DNA of 52,911 nucleotides from Chloroflexota bacterium (GTDB lineage Bacteria; Chloroflexota; UBA6077; FW602-bin22; JAMCYS01), in contig JAMCYS010000157.1 in the NCBI GenBank assembly GCA_023473795.1, positions 1 through 52,911 of the forward strand. The letters are read 5' to 3'. The translations under genes were made by a program, and so were the position numbers. This document shows positions 20,436-29,031 of this stretch, piece after piece. The notes beneath the pieces are model-generated. The model worked only from the letters and a program-made list of their open reading frames with translations, did not search any database and was not told the DNA's origin. Each line of letters opens with the position of its first letter. Positions within the stretch are counted from its first letter, which is position 1.

Positions 20436-21562
20436 ATAGCCTGCGCTTCCGGTCGGCTGGCGAGCACTTCCTGGTACACGCTCAGGAACCTGCCCACTAC
20501 CGCGCGCCAGCCGTACCTGGAAGCAGCCTCGCGGGCCCGGTTGGCGATCTCCTCGTAGCGCGCGATGGGCATGGCCAGTGCTGAATCGATGGCCTGGGCC
20601 GCCCGTTCGGGATCGCTGAAGTCGACCAATAGCCCGGCGGTGCCCTCGTCCGTCAGATGGCGGAAGGCTGGAATGTCGTTGAGCAAGGGAACCGTGCCCG
20701 TGGCCATGGCCTCCACGGCCGCGATGCCGAAGCCCTCGTAGACTGAGGCCGAGACAAAGAAGTGCGCCTCGGCCAGCCAGCTGCGCAGCCCGTCTTCGGC
20801 GACCTGGCCCACGAAATCCACCTTGTCGCCAATGCCCAACTCAGCGGCCAGTTGCCGCAGCCTGGGCCACTCGCCCAGCCAGTCCGGGCCCACGAGCGCC
20901 AAACGAACCCCCGGCCGGCTCCGCGTCAGGCGGGCAGTGGCCTCGATCAGCCTGTCGATGCGCTTGTTGGCGTCGGTGCGACCGACGTAGACCAGAAGGC
21001 CGGGCCGCAGCCGCTTGCGCACGGTCACGAAGTTATCGTAGTCGACGCCATTGTTGATGAGCAGGCATTTGTCCGGCGCCAGGCGCCGGAAGAGGTCCAA
21101 GTCCTGGGGGCTGTCGCAGACGATGCGGTCGACCGCCCGCAGGGCCAGCCGGGTAATGGTGCGAAAGTAGACGTCCTTGAGGCCGCGTCCCCAGCTGGAG
21201 TGGAAGAAACCGCCGTGGGTGGAGAGAACCAGTGGCCTGCGGTGCAGTGGCTTGGTCAGAGCCAGGTAGTCCACGAAGAAATCGAGGCAGTGCACGTGCA
21301 GCAGGTCATAGCCGGCGAGATGGCGCAGGACCGCTGGGGCCATCTTGTAGCGGTTGGGGCCGAAGTAGGGTACTCTGTGCACCGTGAGTCCGTTCACCTC
21401 ATCGCGGTCGGGAAGGCGGCTGCCACTGGCGAAGTCACGATTGAGCGTCAGTACCGCCACTTCGTGGCCGGCGGCCTGGCTGTAGCGACAGAGGTCGAGG
21501 GTGAACTTCTCCACCCCGCCCACGCAAGGATAGAACTGACGCACCACGTGCAGGATCTTCAC
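20432..21562 (-). CDS. Family 4 glycosyltransferase
   Basis: 376 residues, starting at GTG 21562 behind GGGGAGGT. GT-B fold: N-terminal acceptor half (KILHVVRQFYPCVGGVEKFTLDLCRY), then the sugar-nucleotide half with GLLVYVGRTDANKRIDRLIEA and the E-x7-E motif EGFGIAAVEAMATG near 280-295. These retaining enzymes move a sugar from UDP- or GDP-sugar to a lipid- or glycan-linked acceptor at the inner membrane face. Donor and acceptor are unknown. Its setting beside WecG/TagO-type genes suggests surface polysaccharide or glycolipid synthesis. Confidence 0.9.
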   Translation of the reverse strand: MKILHVVRQFYPCVGGVEKFTLDLCRYSQAAGHEVAVLTLNRDFASGSRLPDRDEVNGLTVHRVPYFGPNRYKMAPAVLRHLAGYDLLHVHCLDFFVDYLALTKPLHRRPLVLSTHGGFFHSSWGRGLKDVYFRTITRLALRAVDRIVCDSPQDLDLFRRLAPDKCLLINNGVDYDNFVTVRKRLRPGLLVYVGRTDANKRIDRLIEATARLTRSRPGVRLALVGPDWLGEWPRLRQLAAELGIGDKVDFVGQVAEDGLRSWLAEAHFFVSASVYEGFGIAAVEAMATGTVPLLNDIPAFRHLTDEGTAGLLVDFSDPERAAQAIDSALAMPIARYEEIANRAREAASRYGWRAVVGRFLSVYQEVLASRPEAQAI

Positions 21563-21585
21563 AACTGACCTCCCCTGGCGGCACT

Positions 21586-21614
21586 ACTATAGGGCGGGGT
21601 CGCCGCCAAATCAA
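21586..21614 (-). promoter_or_regulatory. Promoter of the GT4 gene
   Basis: TTGATT at 21614-21609, a 17-bp spacer and TATAGT at 21591-21586 on the minus strand, 24 bases before the GTG start. It is back-to-back with the M20 peptidase promoter. Confidence 0.6.
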
Positions 21615-21657
21615 GGTTGTGGTCGGCGGCGGAAGGCTAGCTCGGCTGGCAGGTTCG

Positions 21658-21687
21658 TTGACGCTCTCACAAACAGCGTGCTACACT
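21658..21687 (+). promoter_or_regulatory. Promoter of the M20 peptidase-wecG unit
   Basis: TTGACG at 21658-21663, an 18-bp spacer and TACACT at 21682-21687 with a TGC extension, closely resembling the secA promoter. Confidence 0.65.
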
Positions 21688-21727
21688 GACCGCCGATCAG
21701 ACCGAATGGCTCTTGCGGGGGACGAGA

Positions 21728-22897
21728 ATGGCAGATCCGCTTTCCTACATTCGAGAAGATGAGGCGCTGGCAATACTGCTGGCGTTGGTTAGGGCCGGCG
21801 GCGTCAACCCGCCAGGCGAGACGGCGAATGTCATCCGCGAGCTGGCGGAACACTTGGACGCCGACGGCATTCCCTACGAGGTGCTGCCCGCGCGCCCTCG
21901 CGTCGACAGTCTGGTGGCGACTTTGGCCGGCCAGCGGCCGGGCAAAACGCTCCTGCTAAACGGTCACGTCGACGTCGTCCCCCCGGGTGCCAACTGGACG
22001 ATGGATCCCTTTGTCGGCGTCTTCCGTGACGGTCGCGTGTACGGGCGCGGGGCCTGCGACATGAAGGCCGGAGTGGCCGCGATGCTGCTCGCCCAGCTGG
22101 CGTTGCGTCGCGCGGGGGCGCCCTTCGCCGGCCACCTTGTCTTCACGGCCGTGGCCGACGAGGAGACCGGCGGCGAACTGGGCACGCGGTTCCTCCTGCA
22201 GAGGGGGCTGAAGGCGGATTACGCCGTGATCGGCGAGCCCAGCAATCTGCGGGTCGAACTTGGCAACCGCGGCCTGGCCTGGTTCCGAATCGCCGTCAGA
22301 GGCAAGGCCGGCCATCCGGGACGCCCGGCCACCGGAGTCAACGCCGTTGCCTATGCGGGCAAGCTGGTCAGCGCCATTGCCGACATGAAATTCTCAGGAC
22401 GCAACGAACTGTTTGAGGTGCCCACGCCCAGCATCACCGTGACAATGATCCAGGGCGGCGTCAAAGCGAACGTCATTCCCGACGACTGCGTCGTCACCTG
22501 TGACCGGCGCCTACTTCCCGGCGAGACCACCGGCGGCGCGCTGGCGGAGCTGGAGTCGGTGATCGCCGATTTGCCCCAGCCGGGTATCACCGCCACCGTC
22601 AGCACGCTGCACGCGATGGAAGCGTACGTCGTCTCTCAGGACGAACCGGTTGTGCGGGCGCTCGCCGGCGCGCATGCGCGCGTACTTGGCGCCCCGCCCC
22701 AGTACGGTGCCAAGGGCGGTGGCACGGATGGATCGTTCCTCTACCACGAAGGCGGTATCCCCACCGTGCTCTACGGTCCGGGCAACGTAGAATTGGCCCA
22801 CACTGCCGACGAGTACGTCGACCTGGCCGGCGTTGTCGCCGCGGCCAAGGTCTACACGCTACTGGCGCTCGACCTGCTTGCTGTCGACCAGGGGTAG
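21728..22897 (+). CDS. M20 family metallopeptidase (ArgE/DapE/ACY1 type)
   Basis: 389 residues from ATG 21728, which has GGGGGA upstream; an in-frame TTG at 21713 is less likely. The dizinc peptidase/deacylase ligands are in order: LLNGHVDVVPPG, YGRGACDMKAG, the catalytic DEETGGELG, IGEPSNL, and the final His near ELAHTADEYV. A dimerisation lid (GKAGHPGRP onward) sits between. Members cut N-acyl amino acids or small peptides; ArgE, DapE and generic carboxypeptidase activities cannot be separated here. wecG follows 3 bases later. It could process imported peptides, but that is a guess. Confidence 0.9.
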   Translation: MADPLSYIREDEALAILLALVRAGGVNPPGETANVIRELAEHLDADGIPYEVLPARPRVDSLVATLAGQRPGKTLLLNGHVDVVPPGANWTMDPFVGVFRDGRVYGRGACDMKAGVAAMLLAQLALRRAGAPFAGHLVFTAVADEETGGELGTRFLLQRGLKADYAVIGEPSNLRVELGNRGLAWFRIAVRGKAGHPGRPATGVNAVAYAGKLVSAIADMKFSGRNELFEVPTPSITVTMIQGGVKANVIPDDCVVTCDRRLLPGETTGGALAELESVIADLPQPGITATVSTLHAMEAYVVSQDEPVVRALAGAHARVLGAPPQYGAKGGGTDGSFLYHEGGIPTVLYGPGNVELAHTADEYVDLAGVVAAAKVYTLLALDLLAVDQG

Positions 22898-22900
22898 CCC

Positions 22901-23719
22901 GTGGCGGAGACGCAGTTGCACCCGAGCCGGCGGCCGCGCTCGCTGTCCGTTCTCGGCGTCAGGGTAGATGACATAACCTTCGCCGAGACGCTGGCGATGT
23001 GCGCCGCATCCATCGTGGAGCGGAGACCGCTGCTTATCGCCACGGTCAACACCGAGTTTGTGATGGCCGCTCGCGGCGATGCCCAATTTCGACGAGTGCT
23101 GGCGCAAGCTGGCCTGGCGGTTCCCGACGGCATCGGGCTGCTGCTGGCGGCGCGGCTCTCCGGCCATCCCATCCGCGAGCACGTCCGTGGCAGCGAACTG
23201 GTCGAGCGTTTGGCCGTGCTCGGCGCCAGGGAAGGTTACCGGCTGTTCTTTCTAGGAGGTCGGCAGGGAGCGGCGAGCCTGGCCGCGGCTAACCTGGCCC
23301 GTCGCTATCCCGGGTTGCAGGTGGTTGGCTGCTATGAAGGCAGCGGTGACCGTGCCGGCGACGCGGAAACAGTGGCCGCGGTGCGTGGGGCCGGCGCGGT
23401 GGACGTGCTGCTCGTGGCCTACGGGGCGCCCAAGCAGGAGGAGTGGCTGGCGCGCAACCAAGTCGCCCTGGGCGTGCCGGTCGGCATCGGGGTCGGCGGC
23501 GTCTTCGACTTCTTCTCCGGGCGGGTGCCGCGGGCGCCGCTCTGGCTGCGCCGCCTCGAACTGGAGTGGCTGTACCGCCTATTGACGCAGCCCTGGCGTT
23601 GGCGCAGGCAGCTGGCGCTGCCGCGCTTCCTGGCGTTGGTTCTAGCCTCCTTCCTTGCCCGGCGCTCCCCCGTGCGGGACCTGGGCCCTCTCCTGCGCCC
23701 TGGCGGCGAAGCCGATTAG
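22901..23719 (+). CDS. WecG/TagA/CpsF family glycosyltransferase
   Basis: 272 residues, GTG start 3 bases after the peptidase gene. The family (GT26) adds an N-acetylmannosamine-type sugar to an undecaprenyl-linked primer as the second step of teichoic-acid or polysaccharide synthesis. Hallmarks: TVNTEFVMAARGDAQFRRVL, AVPDGIGLLLAARL, the G-rich FFLGGRQGAAS segment and AYGAPKQEEWLARN. A TagO/WecA-type gene that would make the lipid primer lies directly opposite, and the two reading frames overlap by 78 bases at their 3' ends. Confidence 0.93.
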   Translation: MAETQLHPSRRPRSLSVLGVRVDDITFAETLAMCAASIVERRPLLIATVNTEFVMAARGDAQFRRVLAQAGLAVPDGIGLLLAARLSGHPIREHVRGSELVERLAVLGAREGYRLFFLGGRQGAASLAAANLARRYPGLQVVGCYEGSGDRAGDAETVAAVRGAGAVDVLLVAYGAPKQEEWLARNQVALGVPVGIGVGGVFDFFSGRVPRAPLWLRRLELEWLYRLLTQPWRWRRQLALPRFLALVLASFLARRSPVRDLGPLLRPGGEAD

Positions 23720-24706
23720 GGCCAGCGCCACTACCCCCAGAAGGAAGAAGCCGTACAATTTCTCCACGCGCGTCAGCAACAGCGCCAGCACTCCGAACAG
23801 CAAGCAGAGCGCATACAGGACCAGCGCCACCTGGCGCTGAGAGAGACCCAGCGCCAACAAACGATGGGGCAGGTGGGCGGCGTCGCCGCCCCGCAGCGGC
23901 GAGCGGCCGCGGGAGAGGCGGGAGAGAATGACGTAGGCTACGTCCAGTATCGGCAGACCCAGCACCATCATCGCCGCCGCGATCTTGGCGCCGCCGATGA
24001 TCGCCAGCACTCCCAGCGCGTAGCCCAGGAATAGCGAGCCGGAGCTGCCCATGATGATCCGCGATGGGTGGAAGTTGTAGCAGAGGAAACCCACCGTGGC
24101 GCCGCAAAGGGCGAGTGCCAGGGCGGCGATGCTCTGCTGGCCGTTCTGCAAGCTCACCCCGGCCAGCACCAGCGCGGCGATGGCCGCCACGCCTCCGGCC
24201 AAACCATCCATCGTGTCGGTCAGGTTGACCGTGTTGACCATGCCGACGATCCAGACCAGCGTCAGCGGCAGCACGAACAGACCGGGTAGGGGCAAAATGC
24301 CACCGAAGGGGCCAGCCAGGCTATCGAAGACGACCCCGAAGGCGATGGGCACGCCCGCGGCGGCGATCTGCCAGAGCAGTTGGGGCGGGGGCGAGAGGCG
24401 CTTCCAGTCGTCGAGCAGGGCCAGTGGCAAGAGCACGGCAGCGCCGAGCAGCAGTCCCCAAAGGCGCGGGAACTCGTCGGCATAGCGGGGGACCAATACC
24501 AGGCTGGCGCCCACTCCCACCGCGAAGGCGGCGACTATCCCGTAACCGCCGCTGCGCGGCAAGATGAAGTTCTGCACCTCGCCCCGGCGCGGGCGGTCGA
24601 CGAAGCCCGCCCTGCGCCCCAGAGCGCCCGCCAGGGGCACCAGGGCCAAAGCAGCCAGGAGAGCGGCCCCGAAGACCGCCATCAGGGCGAGCAAGTTGCT
24701 ATCCAC
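23642..24706 (-). CDS. TagO/WecA-type undecaprenyl-phosphate sugar-1-phosphate transferase
   Basis: 354 residues, GTG start at 24706, with about 10-11 membrane helices. It would transfer GlcNAc-1-phosphate (or a similar sugar) from UDP-sugar to undecaprenyl phosphate, starting wall-polymer synthesis. Catalytic marks are LLDDWKRL (the DD pair), VNTVNLTDTMDGLAGG and the C-terminal DAAHLPHRLLALGLSQRQ histidine loop. It is the last gene of a five-gene minus-strand sugar cluster, 9 bases after the previous stop. The last 26 codons lie on the opposite strand of the wecG 3' end. MraY is less likely given the HxxH loop form and the setting. Confidence 0.93.
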   Translation of the reverse strand: MDSNLLALMAVFGAALLAALALVPLAGALGRRAGFVDRPRRGEVQNFILPRSGGYGIVAAFAVGVGASLVLVPRYADEFPRLWGLLLGAAVLLPLALLDDWKRLSPPPQLLWQIAAAGVPIAFGVVFDSLAGPFGGILPLPGLFVLPLTLVWIVGMVNTVNLTDTMDGLAGGVAAIAALVLAGVSLQNGQQSIAALALALCGATVGFLCYNFHPSRIIMGSSGSLFLGYALGVLAIIGGAKIAAAMMVLGLPILDVAYVILSRLSRGRSPLRGGDAAHLPHRLLALGLSQRQVALVLYALCLLFGVLALLLTRVEKLYGFFLLGVVALALIGFAARAQERAQVPHGGAPGKEGG

Positions 24707-24715
24707 GCTTCTCGC

Positions 24716-25816
24716 CTAGGCGCGCACGAAGGAGAACATCTCTTCGCGTAATCGCTCGTCCTCGCCCTTCTCGAAGAGCCGCTGCAGCCGCTCGACCGCG
24801 GCCAGGACCGCCGCCAGATCGGGTCGCTTGCCACCGGTCTCGACCACCCGTAGAACGCCAGGCTGCTCGCTGAGCTCCAGACTCTCGTCTGCCCGGGTCA
24901 GATACTCTTCCAGACGCTCACCCGGTCTGAGGCCAGTGAAGCGAGACTGAGGTTCGGCGCCCGGGCGCAGCAGCGAGGCCAGCCGTTGCGCGACGGTGGT
25001 CAGGGCGACCGCTGGCCCCGAATCGGGCACCACGATGGCGGGTGAATCCCTGAGACAGGCGGCCTGAGCGACAGAAAGCGCCGCTTCCTCGATGCTGATC
25101 CAGTAGCGCGTCATGCGTTCGTGGGTGAGCGTGAGCGGCAAACCGAGCCGTAGCTGGCGGGAGAAGAGACGGATGACGCCCCCCTGGGCGCCGACGGCGT
25201 TCACCAGGCGCACGATGCCCACTCGCGGCAGCGCCTCCTCGCGCGCGTGGGCCAGTAGCAGTAGTTCGATTAGACGTTTGCTGGCACCATACACACTGGG
25301 CGGCTCGACGGCCTTGTCGGTGGAGGGATAGACCAGACGCTCCACCTCCGCCCCGGCCGCGGCACGCAACACGTTCAGCGTGCCCAGTACGTTGGCGCCG
25401 AACACTTCAGCGGGGTTCTCCTCGCCCAGGGGCACGTGTTTGTAGGCTGCCAGGTGGAAGACCACCTCGGGGCGTTCGGCGAGCAGCAGCGCCCATACAC
25501 GCGCTCCCAACCGCACGTCGCACAGACGGTAGGCCAACCTGGCGGCCGACCCCAGTTGGCCGCGCAGCTCGTAGAGCGAGTTCTCGTGGCTATCGACCAG
25601 TACCAGACGTGCCACACCCCAGTCGCGCAGGCAGGCGGCGAGGCTGCTGCCAATGGAGCCACCCGCTCCGGTGACCAGCACCCGCCGGCCGGCGAAAAGG
25701 GCCTGCAATCTAGCCTTGTCAATGGGCAGCGGCGCACGCCCCAGCAACTGGTGCAGATCGATGCCCACGGCTGGCGTGCCACCGTCCGCGGGCGGAGCTC
25801 CTACCGTTTCGTTCAA
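24716..25816 (-). CDS. Polysaccharide biosynthesis dehydratase/epimerase, CapD/FlaA1-like soluble form
   Basis: 366 residues. NAD(P)-binding start VLVTGAGGSIGSSLA near 46-60, STDKAVEPPSVYGASK with the Tyr-x3-Lys pair, and GLRPGERLEEYL near the end match the Polysacc_synt_2 family (UDP-GlcNAc 4,6-dehydratase/5-epimerase). The four-helix membrane region of full-length CapD/WbpM proteins is absent; about 45 unrelated residues precede the fold. TTG start overlaps the isomerase stop by 3 bases (TTGA), so the two are translationally coupled. It likely makes a deoxy or epimerised UDP-sugar for the surface polymer. Confidence 0.9.
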   Translation of the reverse strand: MNETVGAPPADGGTPAVGIDLHQLLGRAPLPIDKARLQALFAGRRVLVTGAGGSIGSSLAACLRDWGVARLVLVDSHENSLYELRGQLGSAARLAYRLCDVRLGARVWALLLAERPEVVFHLAAYKHVPLGEENPAEVFGANVLGTLNVLRAAAGAEVERLVYPSTDKAVEPPSVYGASKRLIELLLLAHAREEALPRVGIVRLVNAVGAQGGVIRLFSRQLRLGLPLTLTHERMTRYWISIEEAALSVAQAACLRDSPAIVVPDSGPAVALTTVAQRLASLLRPGAEPQSRFTGLRPGERLEEYLTRADESLELSEQPGVLRVVETGGKRPDLAAVLAAVERLQRLFEKGEDERLREEMFSFVRA

Positions 25817-26754
25817 CCTACCGCTCCCTTCGTCAAGGCCTGCCTCACCGCCGCCATTCGTCGTGCCACCTCGCGCATGCTCTCCGCCCGGTTGGGGTCT
25901 GGTTCCAGCGGCTCCGTGACCAGATACTCGGCCACGGGCAGCATTCTGGCCACGGCCGCGTCCAGATCGGCCACCCCCTCATCGTACGGCAAACCCTCGC
26001 CCAGCAGGCCGGCCGCGTTGGAGACGTGCCCTTCGTACAGCAAACCGCCCAGCCGCTGCAAATAGTCGCCCAGCGAGCCTGCGGCGTGAGGGTCCGCCAC
26101 GAAGCGCGCCACCGCCGCCAGCTCCGGCGCCAGGGCCTCTGGGTCGGCCGCGGCCGCGTTCAGATAGAGCTGGGCGTGCGATGTATCGCAGGTTAGGCGT
26201 AGCCCGGACAAACGCCCCGCGTAGTGTAGCAAATCCTCCGCCGCCATGCCTATGAGCGAGTAGACGAAGGCCGATTCCCGCATCCGCGCCACAGCGGGCA
26301 GGTTCTCGATCGTCGGCACGAGACCCCGGCTCAGGCAAAGATCGACGTAATAGTCGAGCGTCTCCCCCGCGGCGACCAGTGCCCGCTCTCGATTGCCACG
26401 GGTCAGCGCCGCCGGCTCGCGAGTGGGGGCGATACAGTGAATGACTACCGCGCGCGCCCCCAGACGCTCGGCGCAAGCGACGATGCGCCTGAGCACTTCC
26501 CGGTCGGCAGCCGCCTTTCGCGCCAGGTCGAAGAATTCACCATCCAAGGAGCGCAGCGGACCCTCCACGACCCAGGCGAAACCGTCGGGGACCTGCCGCG
26601 CCCGGCAGCGCTCCAGTATCTGCTCCAGCCAGCCGTCGCCCGCGATGTCAGTCGCGTCGAGGTACAGCTCCAGGCCCTCCGGCAGAGGCGGGCTCAGCCT
26701 GTCGGCCAGTTGCGCCGGCGTCGGCCGGGCTTTAAGCAGAATGCGCGCGGTCAC
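25813..26754 (-). CDS. Sugar phosphate isomerase/epimerase-like TIM-barrel protein
   Basis: 313 residues of the xylose isomerase-like (AP endonuclease 2) superfamily. Candidate metal ligands in barrel order: AVVIHCIAPT, Glu in PTIENLPAV, Asp and His in LTCDTSHAQL, His in EGHVSNAAG, and Glu in LVTEPLEPD. The start is GTG 26754, overlapping the upstream epimerase gene by 23 bases. The reaction is unknown; such folds isomerise or epimerise sugars and polyols, or cleave phosphodiesters. It is unusual inside a dehydratase/epimerase cassette. Confidence 0.8.
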   Translation of the reverse strand: MTARILLKARPTPAQLADRLSPPLPEGLELYLDATDIAGDGWLEQILERCRARQVPDGFAWVVEGPLRSLDGEFFDLARKAAADREVLRRIVACAERLGARAVVIHCIAPTREPAALTRGNRERALVAAGETLDYYVDLCLSRGLVPTIENLPAVARMRESAFVYSLIGMAAEDLLHYAGRLSGLRLTCDTSHAQLYLNAAAADPEALAPELAAVARFVADPHAAGSLGDYLQRLGGLLYEGHVSNAAGLLGEGLPYDEGVADLDAAVARMLPVAEYLVTEPLEPDPNRAESMREVARRMAAVRQALTKGAVG

Positions 26755-27634
26755 TCCGCAGCCACTCCAGCGTCCGTTCTAGGCCCTCCCGCAGGCCCAC
26801 CTGGGGAGCGTAGCCCAACTCGGCCCGCGCCCGGGAAATATCGGCGACCAAATTCCCCCGCGGCCCACTGCCGGAGCGTACCGTGATGGGCGAAGCGGAG
26901 CCGGTCAGAGCCTTGGCCAAGCGAGCCAGTTCGAGCAGGGGAGTGCCGACGCCGGTGGCCAAGTTGTACACCGGGCCACAGGTTGGGCCCTTATCCAGAG
27001 CCAGCACGATGCCCCGGGTGACGTCGCCGACGTAGGTTAAGTCGGCCTTCTTGTCCCCGTCTACCCACAACTCCTCGCCGGCCAGCGCGCGGTTCAGGAA
27101 GATGGCTGCCACGCCGCTGGTGCCGCCGGGCGTTGCCTGTCCAGGCCCGTAGACAGAGAAGAAACGCAGCGTCACCGCCGGCAGGGCGTAGAGGTGCCTG
27201 TACATCTCCAGCCACTGCTCGGCGGCGAGCTTGCTATAGCCGTACGGCTCCGCCGGTCCCTTCGGCGCATCTTCCTTCAGGGGCCTCGCGCTCGGCTGGT
27301 AGACGCGTTGCGACGACGCCAGGATGAAGATGGCCCCACGCTCTCGCGCGCCTTCCAGCAAATTGAGTGTGCCCAGGGCGTTGACCCTGCCGTAGAGGAG
27401 CGGCTCGCGGCCGGAGAGGGAGGCATCGGAAAGACCGGCCAGGTGTATCACCGCCTCACCGCTGGCGGCGAGGGCGCGCGCCTGGTCGCTGAGCACGTCG
27501 CAGGCGCAGTGCTCGTCGGCTGCAGGCACCGGCCGCCCCTGGGACAAGGCGATGACCCGCGCCCCGGCTGCCCGCAGGGCAGCTACCAGGTGCTCGCCGA
27601 TGAAGCCGCTGGCCCCGCTGACCACGACCCTCAC
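26732..27634 (-). CDS. NAD-dependent sugar-nucleotide epimerase/dehydratase
   Basis: 300 residues, extended SDR fold. Rossmann motif VVVSGASGFIGEHL at the N-terminus, CACDVLSD, a Ser in ASSQRVY and the catalytic pair in EPYGYSKLAAE (Tyr-x3-Lys) are all present, with FFSVYGPGQATPGGTSG after them. GTG start at 27634 overlaps the upstream gene stop by 4 bases. Substrate is probably an NDP-hexose; the exact one is unknown. It belongs to the overlapping five-gene sugar cluster. Confidence 0.9.
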   Translation of the reverse strand: MRVVVSGASGFIGEHLVAALRAAGARVIALSQGRPVPAADEHCACDVLSDQARALAASGEAVIHLAGLSDASLSGREPLLYGRVNALGTLNLLEGARERGAIFILASSQRVYQPSARPLKEDAPKGPAEPYGYSKLAAEQWLEMYRHLYALPAVTLRFFSVYGPGQATPGGTSGVAAIFLNRALAGEELWVDGDKKADLTYVGDVTRGIVLALDKGPTCGPVYNLATGVGTPLLELARLAKALTGSASPITVRSGSGPRGNLVADISRARAELGYAPQVGLREGLERTLEWLRSDRAHSA

Positions 27635-28596
27635 GGCCGTACGTCTCGTGCCAGGAAGTAGGCGAGCGTTTCATCCATGCTCTCGGCGAGCGCGCGCCTG
27701 GGTCTAAACCCCGCCTCCACCAGCCGCGAGGGTACCGCCGCCCCACCGTCCCCGGGTGCCGCCGACTCGCCGCATGCCGTGACCCTCACGTCCAGGCCGC
27801 GCTTTCTCGCCGAACTCTCGACAGCGCGGGCGACCGAAAGCATCGTCGCCACCTCCGCGGCGGCATTGACGGCCAAGTAGGGAGTGCTCTCGGGCAGGCT
27901 TGCTGCCAGCCGCAGGGCCTGGGCGGCGTCGGCCACGTGCAGCAGCCCCTGGGGTCGCAGTCCACCCTCGCTGACGACGATCGTCTCGCCGCGCACGGCT
28001 TGCAGACAGAACTTGTTGGGGGCCGTCAGGAACCGTGGGTCGGTCTTCATCACCGGTCCCACCCCGTAGACCAACCCCAGGCGCACGGCCCGGGCCCGCG
28101 GCCCGCTCTGAGTCGCATACATTTCTAGCAGTTTCTCGGCGTAGATTTTGGAGAGGTGCGACAGATCGGCGAAGCGGCCGTAGCAGTCGTTCTCCCGCGC
28201 CTGCCAGGGCGGTATGTCGCCGTAGACTCGCAGGGAGCTGGCGTAGACGAGCGAGCGTACGCCGTGCGCCCGGGCAGACTCGGCGAACAGGCGGGGGCCT
28301 AACAAATTGGCGAACTCAGTGTAGCGAGGGCTGGCGGCTTGGGGGTGGGCGCTGCTCTGAGCGGCAAGGAGGTAGGCGGTCGCAATGTCGGCCGTGGCGT
28401 AGGCGCGGGCCAGGCTGCGAGGGCTGGTGATGCTGCCGCGCACCAGGGTGAAGCCCGGTCTCGCTGCCAGGGCGCGCACGGCCGCAGCGTCGGTCGAGAA
28501 GAAGTTCTCCAGCCCCACGACCCTCTCGCCCTGCCGCAGAAGATCGCTCGCCAGCTGCGCGCCGATGTAGCCCAGACCCGCCACCAGAACCGCCAG
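27631..28596 (-). CDS. NAD-dependent epimerase-like protein with altered active site
   Basis: Extended SDR protein. A GAGGAGGT ribosome site at 28609-28602 points to a CTG codon at 28596, giving an N-terminus reading AVLVAGLGYIG, typical for the family, and 321 residues; upstream in-frame TTG 28647 has no ribosome site. Rossmann motif GLGYIGAQL, Ser in VYASSLRVYGD and a long substrate half are present. The catalytic Tyr-x3-Lys reads SHLSK, so Tyr is replaced by Ser while Lys stays. It may be a non-catalytic partner or use a different acid/base. It is the first gene of the sugar cluster and lies close after feoA. Confidence 0.82.
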   Translation of the reverse strand: MAVLVAGLGYIGAQLASDLLRQGERVVGLENFFSTDAAAVRALAARPGFTLVRGSITSPRSLARAYATADIATAYLLAAQSSAHPQAASPRYTEFANLLGPRLFAESARAHGVRSLVYASSLRVYGDIPPWQARENDCYGRFADLSHLSKIYAEKLLEMYATQSGPRARAVRLGLVYGVGPVMKTDPRFLTAPNKFCLQAVRGETIVVSEGGLRPQGLLHVADAAQALRLAASLPESTPYLAVNAAAEVATMLSVARAVESSARKRGLDVRVTACGESAAPGDGGAAVPSRLVEAGFRPRRALAESMDETLAYFLARDVRP

Positions 28597-28686
28597 CTGT
28601 GACCTCCTCGGCGGGCGGATAACTGAGCGCCCGCGCCCAGACGCCAAATCTTAGCACGTGGGGGGAGAGCCGGGCAAGGAATGGTC

Positions 28687-29031
28687 TCAGGCCTCCCGGC
28701 GAACGAAGATAGCCCGGGCCAGGTCATCGTCAATGGCGAATTGGCTGTGGCCTACCTGGAACACCCGGCCGGGAAAGGCCTGCCGAAGATACAGTTCCTT
28801 GCCGGGAAGGACGCCCAGGGCCAGTAGCTTCTGCAGACGGCGGGGCTCGCTCGTCTCCACGTACGCGATGCGCCCGTGCTCGCCCGGGCGGAAGCGACTC
28901 AGGGGCACGACCGCCGCGTCGCCCCCGGTCGCGTTCTGGGGACGCAACGTCGCTCGGGACGGGGACCCAGCACGCACCCGCGACGCGGCTGTTGCGGCGC
29001 TACCTCCGATCCGCGATAGCCGAATGGCCAT
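28687..29031 (-). CDS. feoA: Ferrous iron transport protein A
   Basis: 114 residues with the SH3-like FeoA core at about 40-114: VPLSRFRPGEHGRIAYVE, LQKLLALGVLPGKELYL and the C-terminal FAIDDDLARAIFVRRE. A 35-residue Arg/Ala-rich N-terminal extension precedes the core, so a later start is possible. FeoA is a small cytoplasmic protein that interacts with FeoB. Here it is last in the feo operon rather than first, and its start overlaps the end of the cysteine-rich gene by 32 bases. Confidence 0.88.
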   Translation of the reverse strand: MAIRLSRIGGSAATAASRVRAGSPSRATLRPQNATGGDAAVVPLSRFRPGEHGRIAYVETSEPRRLQKLLALGVLPGKELYLRQAFPGRVFQVGHSQFAIDDDLARAIFVRREA

